Shown: in pieces, positions 34,051-41,677 of the stretch
How positions within the stretch are numbered: position 1 is the stretch's first letter
Layout of the letters: the number at the start of each line of letters is the position of its first letter
Source of the DNA: a virus
Length of the DNA stretch: 64,000 bases
IMG/VR virus record: IMGVR_UViG_3300028840_003271
Coordinates: 106,005-170,004 of that record
Direction: 5' to 3' (one strand)
Program-made: the position numbers and the translations under genes
Notes under the pieces: generated by a model
Database searches by the model: none
The model's input: the letters and a program-made list of their open reading frames with translations, nothing else
What the model was told of the DNA's origin: nothing

Positions 34051-36905
34051 TTGTTAAGTTGCTCTTTCATATGAGCATATTCAATAAAGTCTTCTTGAGG
34101 TAACGAAATGTGACCACAACGAATTTTTTCAGCAATATTATGTTCTTTTACTCTATTAAGAATAGATTTAAAAATCATCTCACGATTAATCGATTTTGGT
34201 TTACTACCACCAGTTGAAGCTCCATAGTTTAAGTCGCGTAAAACAGATAATGTGGAATATGTATTAAGTTTTTCTGGTTGACCAAGCAGGTCTCGAAACA
34301 ACCAGTTTATAAATTTAACATTGCTCAATCCAGACGGAATTGATGATGGTTCTGGACGAAAATTTGGAGGAGCAGTGTTCCATTTTCCTTGTAAACCTGT
34401 GAGTTCTACACTGTCAAAATATTCAGACCAAATACGAGCATTTTTATCCCAATTATATTCTTTTTCAGCACCTTGCCTTGCTCGTTTTTTGTTTTTCTCT
34501 CTAAATTGTTCGTCTTTAGTGAAATATTTGTAAAGCTGTTTTGCTAAATAATCATTACTTGGTAGTGCTCGAAGAGAGCGAGTATCGTGTTCGTGAAATA
34601 TTCTTTCTACTTTCAAAGGAATACCATAGGTGTTTCGTACTACATCAGATATTGCTGTAAAATCTGTACCCATTATTGGTATGCCTGATGCTGCTGCTTC
34701 TAACATTGGAATGCCAATTCCCTCACACTGGGGGGTTACACCTATTTTTGTAGTCATAGTATGATCATCTTGAACTTCAATATTCCATACGCCGTCTTGA
34801 TAATCAATTTCTTCAATATTTTTAATTTGTAAAAGATGATAGTTGTCAATATAAACATTTCTACTATTTGATCGTTGTGTATCAAATTCTCCACTAGCAA
34901 TATTTCCACGAATTTCAAATCGATATTGTTTTTGTCTATTGTAGTTGTCATAATTTGTATATTTGTCTCTTTTTGAAATAGATATATTATAATTAATTCG
35001 CAAACGACGCAAAATATATTTAATTTGTATTGCTAATTGTTCGGAAATTGTTGAAAAACTTGATATATTTCTTTGTTTGTAATAACAACCATCACCCATA
35101 AATAAACCAATTAAAATATTTTTTTGTTTTTCTAATGGTAGATTTAATATCCAGCATGGAAACTGTTTTTCTTTTTTCTTTTTGCACATAGATAGAAATG
35201 CATGTTGGTGTAATTTTGAATGAAACATAACATCTATTGCTTTTCTAGATGGATATTTTCTCAATGTTGAATTACCAAATCTATTAAAAATATTATTTGC
35301 TAATGTAATGTTTTCTTTTTCATTTTTATGACATGTAATTTTCATACCACCCGACATAGTTGCATTACCATCAGCAACATACAATCCTAAAAATTTACAA
35401 AAATCGTTATCAATTTTAATATATCGTGGATATGTATTACCATATTTTAATTTTATTATATTGGATTCAATGGTATCTGTATTTTTACTATATTCTTTTA
35501 AGTCTAAATATTTTTTATCTTCAACCGTGTTGTCAATTGGATAAATTAATATATCACCAATCCGTAGTTGTGATAACGGTTGTATGTTTTTATTACACAA
35601 CAATTTAATATAATGTAATTTATTGTTTCTTAAGTCGTTTCCAATTTTTTCTCTTAAGGACCTGTTGCCTTTTGGAAAATCTTTTTGTTGTATACAATAA
35701 AATTTGTGATTATTAGTAGCAACTAATGTTTCATAGTCTGAATGTATGCTTATTTTTTTAATTGGTTGTTTACTACTGTGAGGAAGATTTTTCCATATAT
35801 TTATTATTGGTTTCCATTGATGTTTGTGTGTAAATACTAGATCCCCCAATTTAAGTTGTGGGATAGATTTCCATCCTTGTTTAGTTAAAATACATTCATC
35901 TTTACCTAAACAGGTGGCATATTGAACATAAACATCAAATAATTGATAAACTTCTGCTAATTGTTCTCGTATAAATCCTTCTCCAACACTTGGTAAAACA
36001 CTAGCAACAGAGTTACAAAATGGACAAACCGTTCGAGCGTCTTGAAAAAACGAACAATATGCTTTTTTACATGCTCGACAAACATAACTAAATATTACCT
36101 TGTATCCAAGTTCTGTTTCGTTTAGGAGTTGTGGAAGATGCCATCCCAAATCTGGAAAACTGGTATGGATATATAAATAACTTTTTTGAGCAAGTTCGTC
36201 TTTACCATTATCTTTACAGATTTGTAAATATTGACGAAAAGCGTGTAAAAGGTCTGGATATAATTTTCTCTTTTGGTTTCTCATAACCGTACCAATAATA
36301 AACAAATCGTCTCCCAAATTCCATTTTGCTCGATGTTTTTTAAGATTTTTTGTGGGAGAAAAAAGATTGAGGTCAACTCCAAGTGGATTAGGTTTATAAA
36401 GTTTAATTTTTCCTCCACCCTCTTTTTTTAAACAATCGAAACTCCAGTCTGTATAAGACAATACTCCGTCTGCGTGTAATAGAGTGTCTATCCACTCGTT
36501 TCTATATGGAGTACTATCATAAGTTGGTTGTTCTACCCAATGAAAAAATCTTCTTAAAGGAGAATCGTTGATGTAAAAATCCATCCAAGGGTCTCTTGTC
36601 GCAATGCATATATCTGGACAAAAGTCCAGTAATACTTTATTTAATCTCCAAAGTCCAAATTGATTAGTAGTGTTTGAATTATATTGTTTATATCGTGGAT
36701 GGTTGTCGTGAACAGCATTAGCATAAAATCTCCATTTTACATTACGGTCTCGTGGATCGTTTGTATAGCCATAAGTAGCAAATTCAGCAATGTCATACTT
36801 ATCCATAGCATGAATACGTTTGATTAATTCATTAGCGTAAACTCCAAAACCAGAATTTGTATAACTAGCTTCAGTTACAAAAAGAATCTTTTTTCTTGTT
36901 TGCAC
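34047..36905 (-). CDS. GT4-like glycosyltransferase interrupted by an intein, 952 aa precursor
   Basis: Start GTG 36905, with AAGG seven bases upstream, 34 bases inside the end of the sigma-like gene. The host enzyme is GT-B: KKILFVTEASYTNSGFGVYA at the N-terminus, PNPLGVDLNLFSPT near residue 172, IIGTVMRNQKRKLYPDLLHA beginning the donor domain, a four-cysteine zinc knuckle (CRACKKAYC, CPFC at 276-297), then DVYVQYAT (to 331). It resumes at residue 727 with CEGIGIPMLEAAASGIP, the E-x(7)-E donor motif. Residues 332-726 are an intein inserted right before that motif, so splicing should be needed for activity. Predicted mature enzyme: 557 aa. Stop overlaps the next ATG. Confidence 0.85.
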   Translation of the reverse strand: MQTRKKILFVTEASYTNSGFGVYANELIKRIHAMDKYDIAEFATYGYTNDPRDRNVKWRFYANAVHDNHPRYKQYNSNTTNQFGLWRLNKVLLDFCPDICIATRDPWMDFYINDSPLRRFFHWVEQPTYDSTPYRNEWIDTLLHADGVLSYTDWSFDCLKKEGGGKIKLYKPNPLGVDLNLFSPTKNLKKHRAKWNLGDDLFIIGTVMRNQKRKLYPDLLHAFRQYLQICKDNGKDELAQKSYLYIHTSFPDLGWHLPQLLNETELGYKVIFSYVCRACKKAYCSFFQDARTVCPFCNSVASVLPSVGEGFIREQLAEVYQLFDVYVQYATCLGKDECILTKQGWKSIPQLKLGDLVFTHKHQWKPIINIWKNLPHSSKQPIKKISIHSDYETLVATNNHKFYCIQQKDFPKGNRSLREKIGNDLRNNKLHYIKLLCNKNIQPLSQLRIGDILIYPIDNTVEDKKYLDLKEYSKNTDTIESNIIKLKYGNTYPRYIKIDNDFCKFLGLYVADGNATMSGGMKITCHKNEKENITLANNIFNRFGNSTLRKYPSRKAIDVMFHSKLHQHAFLSMCKKKKEKQFPCWILNLPLEKQKNILIGLFMGDGCYYKQRNISSFSTISEQLAIQIKYILRRLRINYNISISKRDKYTNYDNYNRQKQYRFEIRGNIASGEFDTQRSNSRNVYIDNYHLLQIKNIEEIDYQDGVWNIEVQDDHTMTTKIGVTPQCEGIGIPMLEAAASGIPIMGTDFTAISDVVRNTYGIPLKVERIFHEHDTRSLRALPSNDYLAKQLYKYFTKDEQFREKNKKRARQGAEKEYNWDKNARIWSEYFDSVELTGLQGKWNTAPPNFRPEPSSIPSGLSNVKFINWLFRDLLGQPEKLNTYSTLSVLRDLNYGASTGGSKPKSINREMIFKSILNRVKEHNIAEKIRCGHISLPQEDFIEYAHMKEQLNK
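34728..35912 (-). mobile_element. Intein (395 aa) with LAGLIDADG endonuclease inside glycosyltransferase
   Basis: Residues 332-726 of the precursor. Block A is CLGKDECILTKQGW with Cys+1 of the intein at 332 and LKLGDLVFTH after it; block B is ATNNHKFYC (T-x-x-H); endonuclease motifs are LGLYVADG (about 507) and IGLFMGDG (about 599); block F is VWNIEVQDDHTMTT. The last intein residue is Gln726, not Asn, and the residue before it is Pro rather than His; the first extein residue is Cys727. Junctions were placed by the GT motif YVQYAT-CEGIGIP. Gln-ending inteins are known but uncommon. Confidence 0.85.
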
Positions 36906-37230
36906 GATTTACCTTTTTTATCAAGTTGTGGTAAATTTTATTTGACCATCCACGATTTTTATGAAATTTACGATCAATATCACGATAGGAATAATTTTGT
37001 AATTTTAAAGATATGATTTGTTTTTCAAGTTTTGTAAGGTTGTTTGGAAAGTATTCCCAAATATTATGATGTCGAGAAGATTCTGGTTCTTTTACCAAAT
37101 TGTTCATATTGTCTCGATATTTTTTTTCTGAGTTCAAATATTTAATTATTGACCAGCGAATATGAAAATATATCCAACTAGATAAGGCAGTATTACGGTT
37201 TGGATTATAACTTAATACCGCTTCCCACAA
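36871..37230 (-). CDS. Sigma-70-like RNA polymerase sigma factor (5' end uncertain)
   Basis: The only canonical start is TTG 37230. From it: LWEAVLSYNPNRNTALSSWI, FHIRWSIIKYL, a region 2.2-2.4 pattern, and LEKQIISLKLQNYSYRDIDR, a region 4-like helix-turn-helix. The same frame is open upstream as far as 37366 and encodes more conserved sigma sequence (NELVSSYFYLVTKIVKSFSP, then EFDEYFSCGCLG), which matches region 2.1-2.2. No ATG, GTG or TTG exists in that part, so initiation at ATA/ATC/ATT or a frameshift from ssb is implied. A short sigma of this kind may direct phage late promoters. Not a complete region 1 or 3; about 120-160 aa. Confidence 0.7.
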   Translation of the reverse strand: MWEAVLSYNPNRNTALSSWIYFHIRWSIIKYLNSEKKYRDNMNNLVKEPESSRHHNIWEYFPNNLTKLEKQIISLKLQNYSYRDIDRKFHKNRGWSNKIYHNLIKKVNRANKKKDSFCN

Positions 37231-37345
37231 TCCTAAACAACCACATGAAAAATACTCATCAAATTCTGTATTATTATGAGGAGAAAAAGATTTAACAATT
37301 TTTGTGACTAGATAAAAATATGAACTTACTAACTCATTATAATTA

Positions 37346-37702
37346 CTAGTCTTGGTTTGGATTATCGTTACGATTACGTCCCATCATTTGAAAATGTGTA
37401 ACTCGCACTAACATACGAGATCGTTTTTGACCATCATCAGTTTCCCAACGATGTTCTTTTAACATACCTTCTACAAGTAATGGAGAACCTTTGCTAAGGT
37501 ATTTAGTAGCAGTTTCAGCAGCAGTGTCCCACATTTCTAAGGGCACAAAACAAGTTTCTTTAGATGTAGAACCATCAGATTTTTTAAAACTTCGTCCAAC
37601 GGCAAGTACAAGATTGCATACGGTTACGTCTCGACCTTTAGCATTTACGACTTTGGTTTCAGGATCTCGTGCTAAATTACCATAAAGAATAACTTTATTC
37701 AT
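37346..37702 (-). CDS. ssb: Single-stranded DNA-binding protein, 118 aa
   Basis: ATG 37702 follows TTGGAGATTATTAA. OB-fold of the bacterial SSB type: MNKVILYGNLARDPETKVVN at the start, CNLVLAVGRSFKKSDG, FVPLEMWDTAAETATKYLSK, GSPLLVEGMLKEHRWETDDG and a final VTHFQMMGR. Such proteins coat single-stranded DNA at replication forks as tetramers. The C-terminal tail is very short (RNRNDNPNQD) and lacks the acidic D-D-x-I-P-F tip that recruits bacterial partners. Its stop is overlapped by the open frame of the sigma-like gene. Confidence 0.9.
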   Translation of the reverse strand: MNKVILYGNLARDPETKVVNAKGRDVTVCNLVLAVGRSFKKSDGSTSKETCFVPLEMWDTAAETATKYLSKGSPLLVEGMLKEHRWETDDGQKRSRMLVRVTHFQMMGRNRNDNPNQD

Positions 37703-37882
37703 TTAATAATCTCCAATAATAAGTTAAGTGTGTAAGTAAAAAAATGGATATGTATTTGTTTATTTTAACGTTACTTCCCAGTGCGTTATGAATGGTATAA
37801 ACAAAACCACGTTCCTCTATTATTATAGTACCAAGTTTTGAGCAAAAGTGAAGTAACAAAATGAAAATTTTACGAAAATTTC
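37703..37882 (-). promoter_or_regulatory. Intergenic region with candidate promoter for ssb
   Basis: 180 bases between the C-terminal polymerase gene and ssb. On the minus strand TATAAT lies at 37822-37827, about 120 bases before the ssb ATG, within TTGGTACTATAATAATAG; no good -35 hexamer is seen 17 bases upstream. An eight-base inverted repeat GTTACTTC (37770-37777) with GAAGTAAC (37850-37857) flanks it. This would give ssb a long leader. No gene is visible. Confidence 0.35.
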
Positions 37883-39964
37883 TTAAATTTGTAGAACATT
37901 CTCAACCAAAAATGAATCTTTTTTCTGGTCACCTCTTTTTCCACGAAGCATTACGTGATTATTTTGAACTAATAAACTTTTACATTTTAACCAAACATCT
38001 GGAAAAACTACAATTGAAGACAATTTTCCTGTGAGATCTGATCCTTCAACAAATGCCATTTTTTGACCAGGATTTTTACCTTTTTTAGTTTTAATTTCAC
38101 GAACTTCATCTACACATATTGGAAGCATAATAATTGGATTAGAATTATTACCAGTCAAAAACTCTTTAATATTACAATTAGCATCTTCAATATTACAACT
38201 TTCAACACTAGAATGTGTTAATGAAATACCTAATAAAGATTCTTCTAAACCAGCCACCCATTCTGGTGAATCTTTCAAACTATGTGGGGGATGTTGTAGT
38301 TGTTTGACTAAATCTTCAATTTTAGCAACTCTATTTTTATTTGCACACCCCCCATCTTTACCAGCAGAAGTAGTGGATAAGTTTTCAAGCAGTTGTGTGA
38401 GAGAAGAAAATTGTGTAAGTCGTTTTTCACACCATGACTGTTCACGAGATGATAATTTAGAGTAAATTTCAAATTCATACAACATTTGAGACCGCAATAT
38501 TTTCAAATGTGATAATGAACCAACCGAGATGAGTGCTGTAATTGCTTTTGAATTTACATATTGGGATATTTTTACAAGAAATTCTAACCACGTAATTTTG
38601 TCTGTATTTATTTTTTCTCTCGATAAATGTTTTTGTAATTTAGATATTGCGGATTTACCCACTCCTTTAATGTCTGATAATCCAAAATAGATTTTTTTAT
38701 CAATAAGTTTGAAGTGTGAATTTAAATGCATAATTGATGGTGGAAGTATTTCTAAATCATATCTTCGAGTGTCGTTGATAATTTCATTAATTTCTTGTTG
38801 TGGTTTTTGTTTATCTTTAGCATAATATAAATAAGAAGTGTAAAATGCTCGTTTAAAATGTGCTTTACAATAAGCACTTAAATATGTGTTCATGGCATAA
38901 CTTACACTATGGGAATTTGAGGTTGCTATACCATTGGCATAAAATAGGTGTTCGTCGTTGTTGACTTCTATATCTATTGTTGGTGATAATCCTATATATT
39001 TAACGTCCCCCCAATCAATTTGTCCATCTATTTCATATTCTTGTCCAAAACGGTCAAAGATTTGTTTGTAATATTGAACATTGTGTTTTTTAGAAATCTG
39101 TTGAATAGATCTAATAATACCATCTTTACAAAGAAATTTATGATCTTTAGTGCATCTAATTGGTTGTTCAAGTCCCCAAAATTTATATTCGTATAATTCT
39201 TTTTGACCATTATGATATATATTTTTTACTTTACAAAATTGATGTTTATATGGATGATTTTTAACAGGACATTTAATGTAATTACCAATTTTAATATCTT
39301 TTAATGGTATTAGAATATTATTTGGTTTTTCTACATATGTAGTTTTGGGACATAAACATTTGTTGAACGAGTATCTTTGAGCACTTTCGATCCAACTAAA
39401 AATTTCTTCTGCTTCTTGTTCGTTTACTACACCCTTTTGTTTAGTACCTTCAATAAATTGTTTTTTGACTTGTGCCATTTTTTCTGGACGTTTTTTTCCT
39501 ATGGCCTTTCTTAATAATTCTGCTTGTGTTAAATTAAAACCAGCAACATCAACAGTAATTTGTAAAGCAGATTCTTGAAAGACCAAAATTCCGTATGTTT
39601 TTTCCAAAGCATTTTTCAATGATGGATGGAAATATTTAATTTCATCTTTACCGTTTTTTCTATCAATATAATGTTCGGTTAGACTTTTACCATCTAACTT
39701 ACTTTCTAATGGTCCTGGACGAAGCAAAGCATTTAGAGCCGCTAATTGTTCAATATTTTGTGGTTTAAGTGCTTTTGCAAAATGTTGACCTAGGTGAGAT
39801 TCAAGTTGGAAACACCCTTTAACTAGACCACTACTAATTAAATTCCAAGTTCGACTACAATCGAGTGGTATTTTGTTAATATCTGGTTCAAATTTTAAAG
39901 AAAAGGGATCTTCTGATAAAATTTCAAAAGAACAACCACAATCTTCAAATGTAAATTTTTTCAT
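37883..39964 (-). CDS. dnaE: DNA polymerase III alpha, C-terminal half (fingers to OB), with mini-intein
   Basis: ATG 39964 (TAATG overlap). Begins DINKIPLDCSRTWNLISSGL then VKGCFQLES, the block that follows the third catalytic aspartate in complete DnaE; the earlier domains are in the separate gene at 42909-44762. Fingers motifs: LNALLRPGPLE (78-87), YGILVFQESALQITVDVAGF, AIGKKRPEKM, and YSFNK-SHSVSYAM, the conserved F-N-K-S-H-S, which is interrupted by an intein (203-350). Later parts include GLSDIKGVGKSAISKLQ, a helix-hairpin-helix, and an OB-fold (near 600-690: PICVDEVREIKTKKGKNPGQ). With the intein removed it is about 545 aa. It must associate with the N-terminal half to make an active polymerase. 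Confidence 0.9.
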   Translation of the reverse strand: MKKFTFEDCGCSFEILSEDPFSLKFEPDINKIPLDCSRTWNLISSGLVKGCFQLESHLGQHFAKALKPQNIEQLAALNALLRPGPLESKLDGKSLTEHYIDRKNGKDEIKYFHPSLKNALEKTYGILVFQESALQITVDVAGFNLTQAELLRKAIGKKRPEKMAQVKKQFIEGTKQKGVVNEQEAEEIFSWIESAQRYSFNKCLCPKTTYVEKPNNILIPLKDIKIGNYIKCPVKNHPYKHQFCKVKNIYHNGQKELYEYKFWGLEQPIRCTKDHKFLCKDGIIRSIQQISKKHNVQYYKQIFDRFGQEYEIDGQIDWGDVKYIGLSPTIDIEVNNDEHLFYANGIATSNSHSVSYAMNTYLSAYCKAHFKRAFYTSYLYYAKDKQKPQQEINEIINDTRRYDLEILPPSIMHLNSHFKLIDKKIYFGLSDIKGVGKSAISKLQKHLSREKINTDKITWLEFLVKISQYVNSKAITALISVGSLSHLKILRSQMLYEFEIYSKLSSREQSWCEKRLTQFSSLTQLLENLSTTSAGKDGGCANKNRVAKIEDLVKQLQHPPHSLKDSPEWVAGLEESLLGISLTHSSVESCNIEDANCNIKEFLTGNNSNPIIMLPICVDEVREIKTKKGKNPGQKMAFVEGSDLTGKLSSIVVFPDVWLKCKSLLVQNNHVMLRGKRGDQKKDSFLVENVLQI
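38915..39358 (-). mobile_element. Mini-intein (148 aa) in polymerase III alpha
   Basis: Residues 203-350. It starts with Cys203 (CLCPKTTYVEK), has block B CTKDHKFLC (T-x-x-H at about 272-275), and ends HLFYANGIATSN before Ser351 of the extein (SHSVSY). No LAGLIDADG or HNH motif lies between the splicing blocks, so it is a splicing-only element. It separates Lys202 and Ser351 of the F-N-K-S-H-S fingers motif. Cyanobacterial split DnaE inteins interrupt nearly the same region, three residues away. Confidence 0.85.
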
Positions 39965-40173
39965 TAATCATATTCCCAAAATTCATATGTAATTTTGTTC
40001 TTTTTTTGTTTTTTTTGTTTTCTTTGTTTTTTTTGTTCTCTTTGTTTTCTTTGTTGGTGTTTTTGTATTGCTAAATATAGTTCTTCATCACAAGTACAAT
40101 GATACATCATTTCTCCACACATATCACAAATTTGATTAAATCTATCTTCATGTTCTTCTGAAATATCACCCAT
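39964..40173 (-). CDS. Zinc-binding protein with Lys/Gln-rich tail, 69 aa
   Basis: ATG 40173 follows TAGAGAGTAAAAATA. The N-terminal 30 residues contain CDMCGEMMYHCTC, a compact zinc-binding cluster. The middle is an extreme Lys/Gln stretch (KQREQKKQRKQKKQKKNK) that would be basic and disordered or nucleic-acid-binding. It overlaps the polymerase half-gene by one base (TAATG). No known family; its tail is similar in style to that of the protein at 22938-23516. Confidence 0.5.
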   Translation of the reverse strand: MGDISEEHEDRFNQICDMCGEMMYHCTCDEELYLAIQKHQQRKQREQKKQRKQKKQKKNKITYEFWEYD

Positions 40174-40198
40174 TATTTTTACTCTCTATAAATACTTT

Positions 40199-40435
40199 CT
40201 ATTTAATAATACATATTACAAACTTATCGGTGTCTAGAAATTTTTTACGCATATGTTCTTTATTGATTTTGTAATATATCCATCCTTTTTTATGCATAAC
40301 TTGTCGAACTAATTTTTGTAAAATTGTATTCATTACATATTCTAATTCATCTTCTGTAAAGAAATTTTGTATGTTTGAAATTAAATTTTGTACACAATTA
40401 TCATTAATATGTTTTATTTTTGAATTAAGATTCAT
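40199..40435 (-). CDS. DUF6899-like paralogue, diverged, 78 aa
   Basis: ATG 40435 overlaps the upstream gene by 11 bases. The order LISNIQNFFTEDELEYVMNT, ILQKLVRQVMHKKGWIYYKI, then NKEHMRKKF matches the layout of its upstream neighbour (LVGQLMSFNENEIEGILNYV, WRYYKINRVM), so it is a diverged tandem copy. The conserved G-I/V-L-E-C-V-K-x-E-F-Y-R-R ending of the family is missing; the sequence instead ends KFLDTDKFVICIIK. Function unknown. Confidence 0.5.
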   Translation of the reverse strand: MNLNSKIKHINDNCVQNLISNIQNFFTEDELEYVMNTILQKLVRQVMHKKGWIYYKINKEHMRKKFLDTDKFVICIIK

Positions 40436-40715
40436 AATATCTCAGGTCTCCATTTTTTTCTATTGCTTTATTCTCATAAGGTCCAGCAAGACGACGATAA
40501 AATTCTTGTTTGACACACTCCAATATTCCCATTACACGATTTATTTTGTAGTATCTCCATTTTCCATACGACAACATTGTTTTATTAATAATTTGAGTAA
40601 TGACATAATTTAATATTCCTTCAATTTCATTTTCATTAAAAGACATTAATTGTCCTACTAAATCATCAATTTCGTCGTCAATTAATTTTCTATCTTCTGA
40701 TTTAATGTATGGCAT
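40425..40715 (-). CDS. DUF6899-family protein, 96 aa
   Basis: ATG 40715 overlaps the upstream stop by one base (TAATG). MPYIKSEDRKLIDDEIDDLV at the N-terminus, GILNYVITQIINKTM, YYKINRVMGILECVKQEFYR and the end YENKAIEKNGDL are the signature of a small family found in many phages and bacteria (annotated DUF6899; I recall this from family appearance). Role unknown. It is followed by a shorter diverged copy. Confidence 0.65.
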   Translation of the reverse strand: MPYIKSEDRKLIDDEIDDLVGQLMSFNENEIEGILNYVITQIINKTMLSYGKWRYYKINRVMGILECVKQEFYRRLAGPYENKAIEKNGDLRYYES

Positions 40716-41032
40716 TATCTTGGCATTTCTGTTATTAAATGTTCAGGAACTTCAAAAGTAAAATCCGATATTGTATCTTCTGCTTCATTATATATATTTA
40801 ATTGGTCATCACTAAAATATAAACTTTTAAGTTGATAAGGTTCTAAAACAGAAACAACACCTGCTGGACACTTACCCATATAATTACATAAGTCCCATTG
40901 TAGAATTTTTAGAAATGGTGGTGTACCTAAAATAACAACAATATATTTGTAATTTCTATCCCAAGAATGTAATCTTGCTAAATATATTCCTGGTTCTGTT
41001 GGAGTGTTTTGTGAAATATCATCATTAACCAT
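40715..41032 (-). CDS. Hypothetical protein, 105 aa
   Basis: ATG 41032 follows AAAAGGAGAATATA, a strong ribosome site. The N-terminal motif TPTEPGIYLARLHSWDRNYK followed by KYIVVILGTPPFLKILQWDL is a small beta domain of the type found in many phage proteins of unknown role (the P-G-x-Y/W-x-A-R opening). No metal or catalytic motif is visible. It overlaps the DUF6899-like gene by a base. Confidence 0.5.
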   Translation of the reverse strand: MVNDDISQNTPTEPGIYLARLHSWDRNYKYIVVILGTPPFLKILQWDLCNYMGKCPAGVVSVLEPYQLKSLYFSDDQLNIYNEAEDTISDFTFEVPEHLITEMPR

Positions 41033-41054
41033 TATATTCTCCTTTTCTTATATA

Positions 41055-41336
41055 TTAATACCATGTGCCGTATCTATAAAATCGTGGATAGTAACCGTAA
41101 CTATAACCATAACCACGTCCATAATTACCATAATGATAGTGGTGAAAATAATAGGTTCGGTTTACTGGTGGTGAATAACTATACCAAGGTCCAGGAAATC
41201 CAAATGTTCCATGGTTGGAATAGCGATAACTTGCTCGTGGTACGCTTTGTACTGGAGGCTGTGGAAGATAAATTTGAGCAAAAATTGGTGAGGAAAAAAA
41301 TAGTGTCAAAAATAGTGTGAAAATTAAAGTTTTCAT
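41055..41336 (-). CDS. Small secreted or periplasmic Gly/Tyr-rich protein, 93 aa
   Basis: Start chosen as ATG 41336 (MKTLIFTLFLTLFFSS), because GGGAG lies six bases before it; an earlier in-frame ATG at 41348 overlaps that site. Residues 1-20 are a textbook signal peptide with a cleavage site after IFA. The mature part is proline-rich (YLPQPPVQSVPRA) and then nearly all Tyr, Gly, His, Arg and Phe (YHYGNYGRGYGYSYGYYPRF). Such proteins may sit in the cell envelope. A role in lysis, superinfection exclusion or attachment is possible, but nothing specific shows it. Confidence 0.6.
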   Translation of the reverse strand: MKTLIFTLFLTLFFSSPIFAQIYLPQPPVQSVPRASYRYSNHGTFGFPGPWYSYSPPVNRTYYFHHYHYGNYGRGYGYSYGYYPRFYRYGTWY

Positions 41337-41338
41337 GA

Positions 41339-41677
41339 TTACTCCCATTCAAGTAGTGTTATAGGTGATTCGTCAGTTACATTTAATCGTTCTTTAAATA
41401 CTTTTTTAACCTCGGATATAGAATTAAAGCCTGATTTTTGAGCATTTAGGTCTGTTAATTTTCCCATTTTTGTGTGTGTAACTTTGATGAGTTGTCGTAT
41501 GATACACCAGTTTAGTCTATTACAACCCAAAAGGATGTTTGTGTTTTCACGAAACGCAACATGGTTTTTAATGATAGCACAATTAGAAATATCATATAGT
41601 ATTTTTTCTCGTAAAGAATTTCCTGCAACAAGTAATGCTTGTAATGGCTGTTGTACTTCTTCATAAAAAGCAATCAT
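41339..41677 (-). CDS. Hypothetical protein, 112 aa
   Basis: ATG 41677 overlaps the stop of the exonuclease gene. Mostly helical with an LGCNRLNWCIIRQLIKVTHT stretch and a C-terminal helix (SISEVKKVFKERLNVTDESP). Two cysteines are not in a metal pattern. Its position right after the exonuclease hints at a replication accessory protein, but no family is recognised. Confidence 0.45.
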   Translation of the reverse strand: MIAFYEEVQQPLQALLVAGNSLREKILYDISNCAIIKNHVAFRENTNILLGCNRLNWCIIRQLIKVTHTKMGKLTDLNAQKSGFNSISEVKKVFKERLNVTDESPITLLEWE

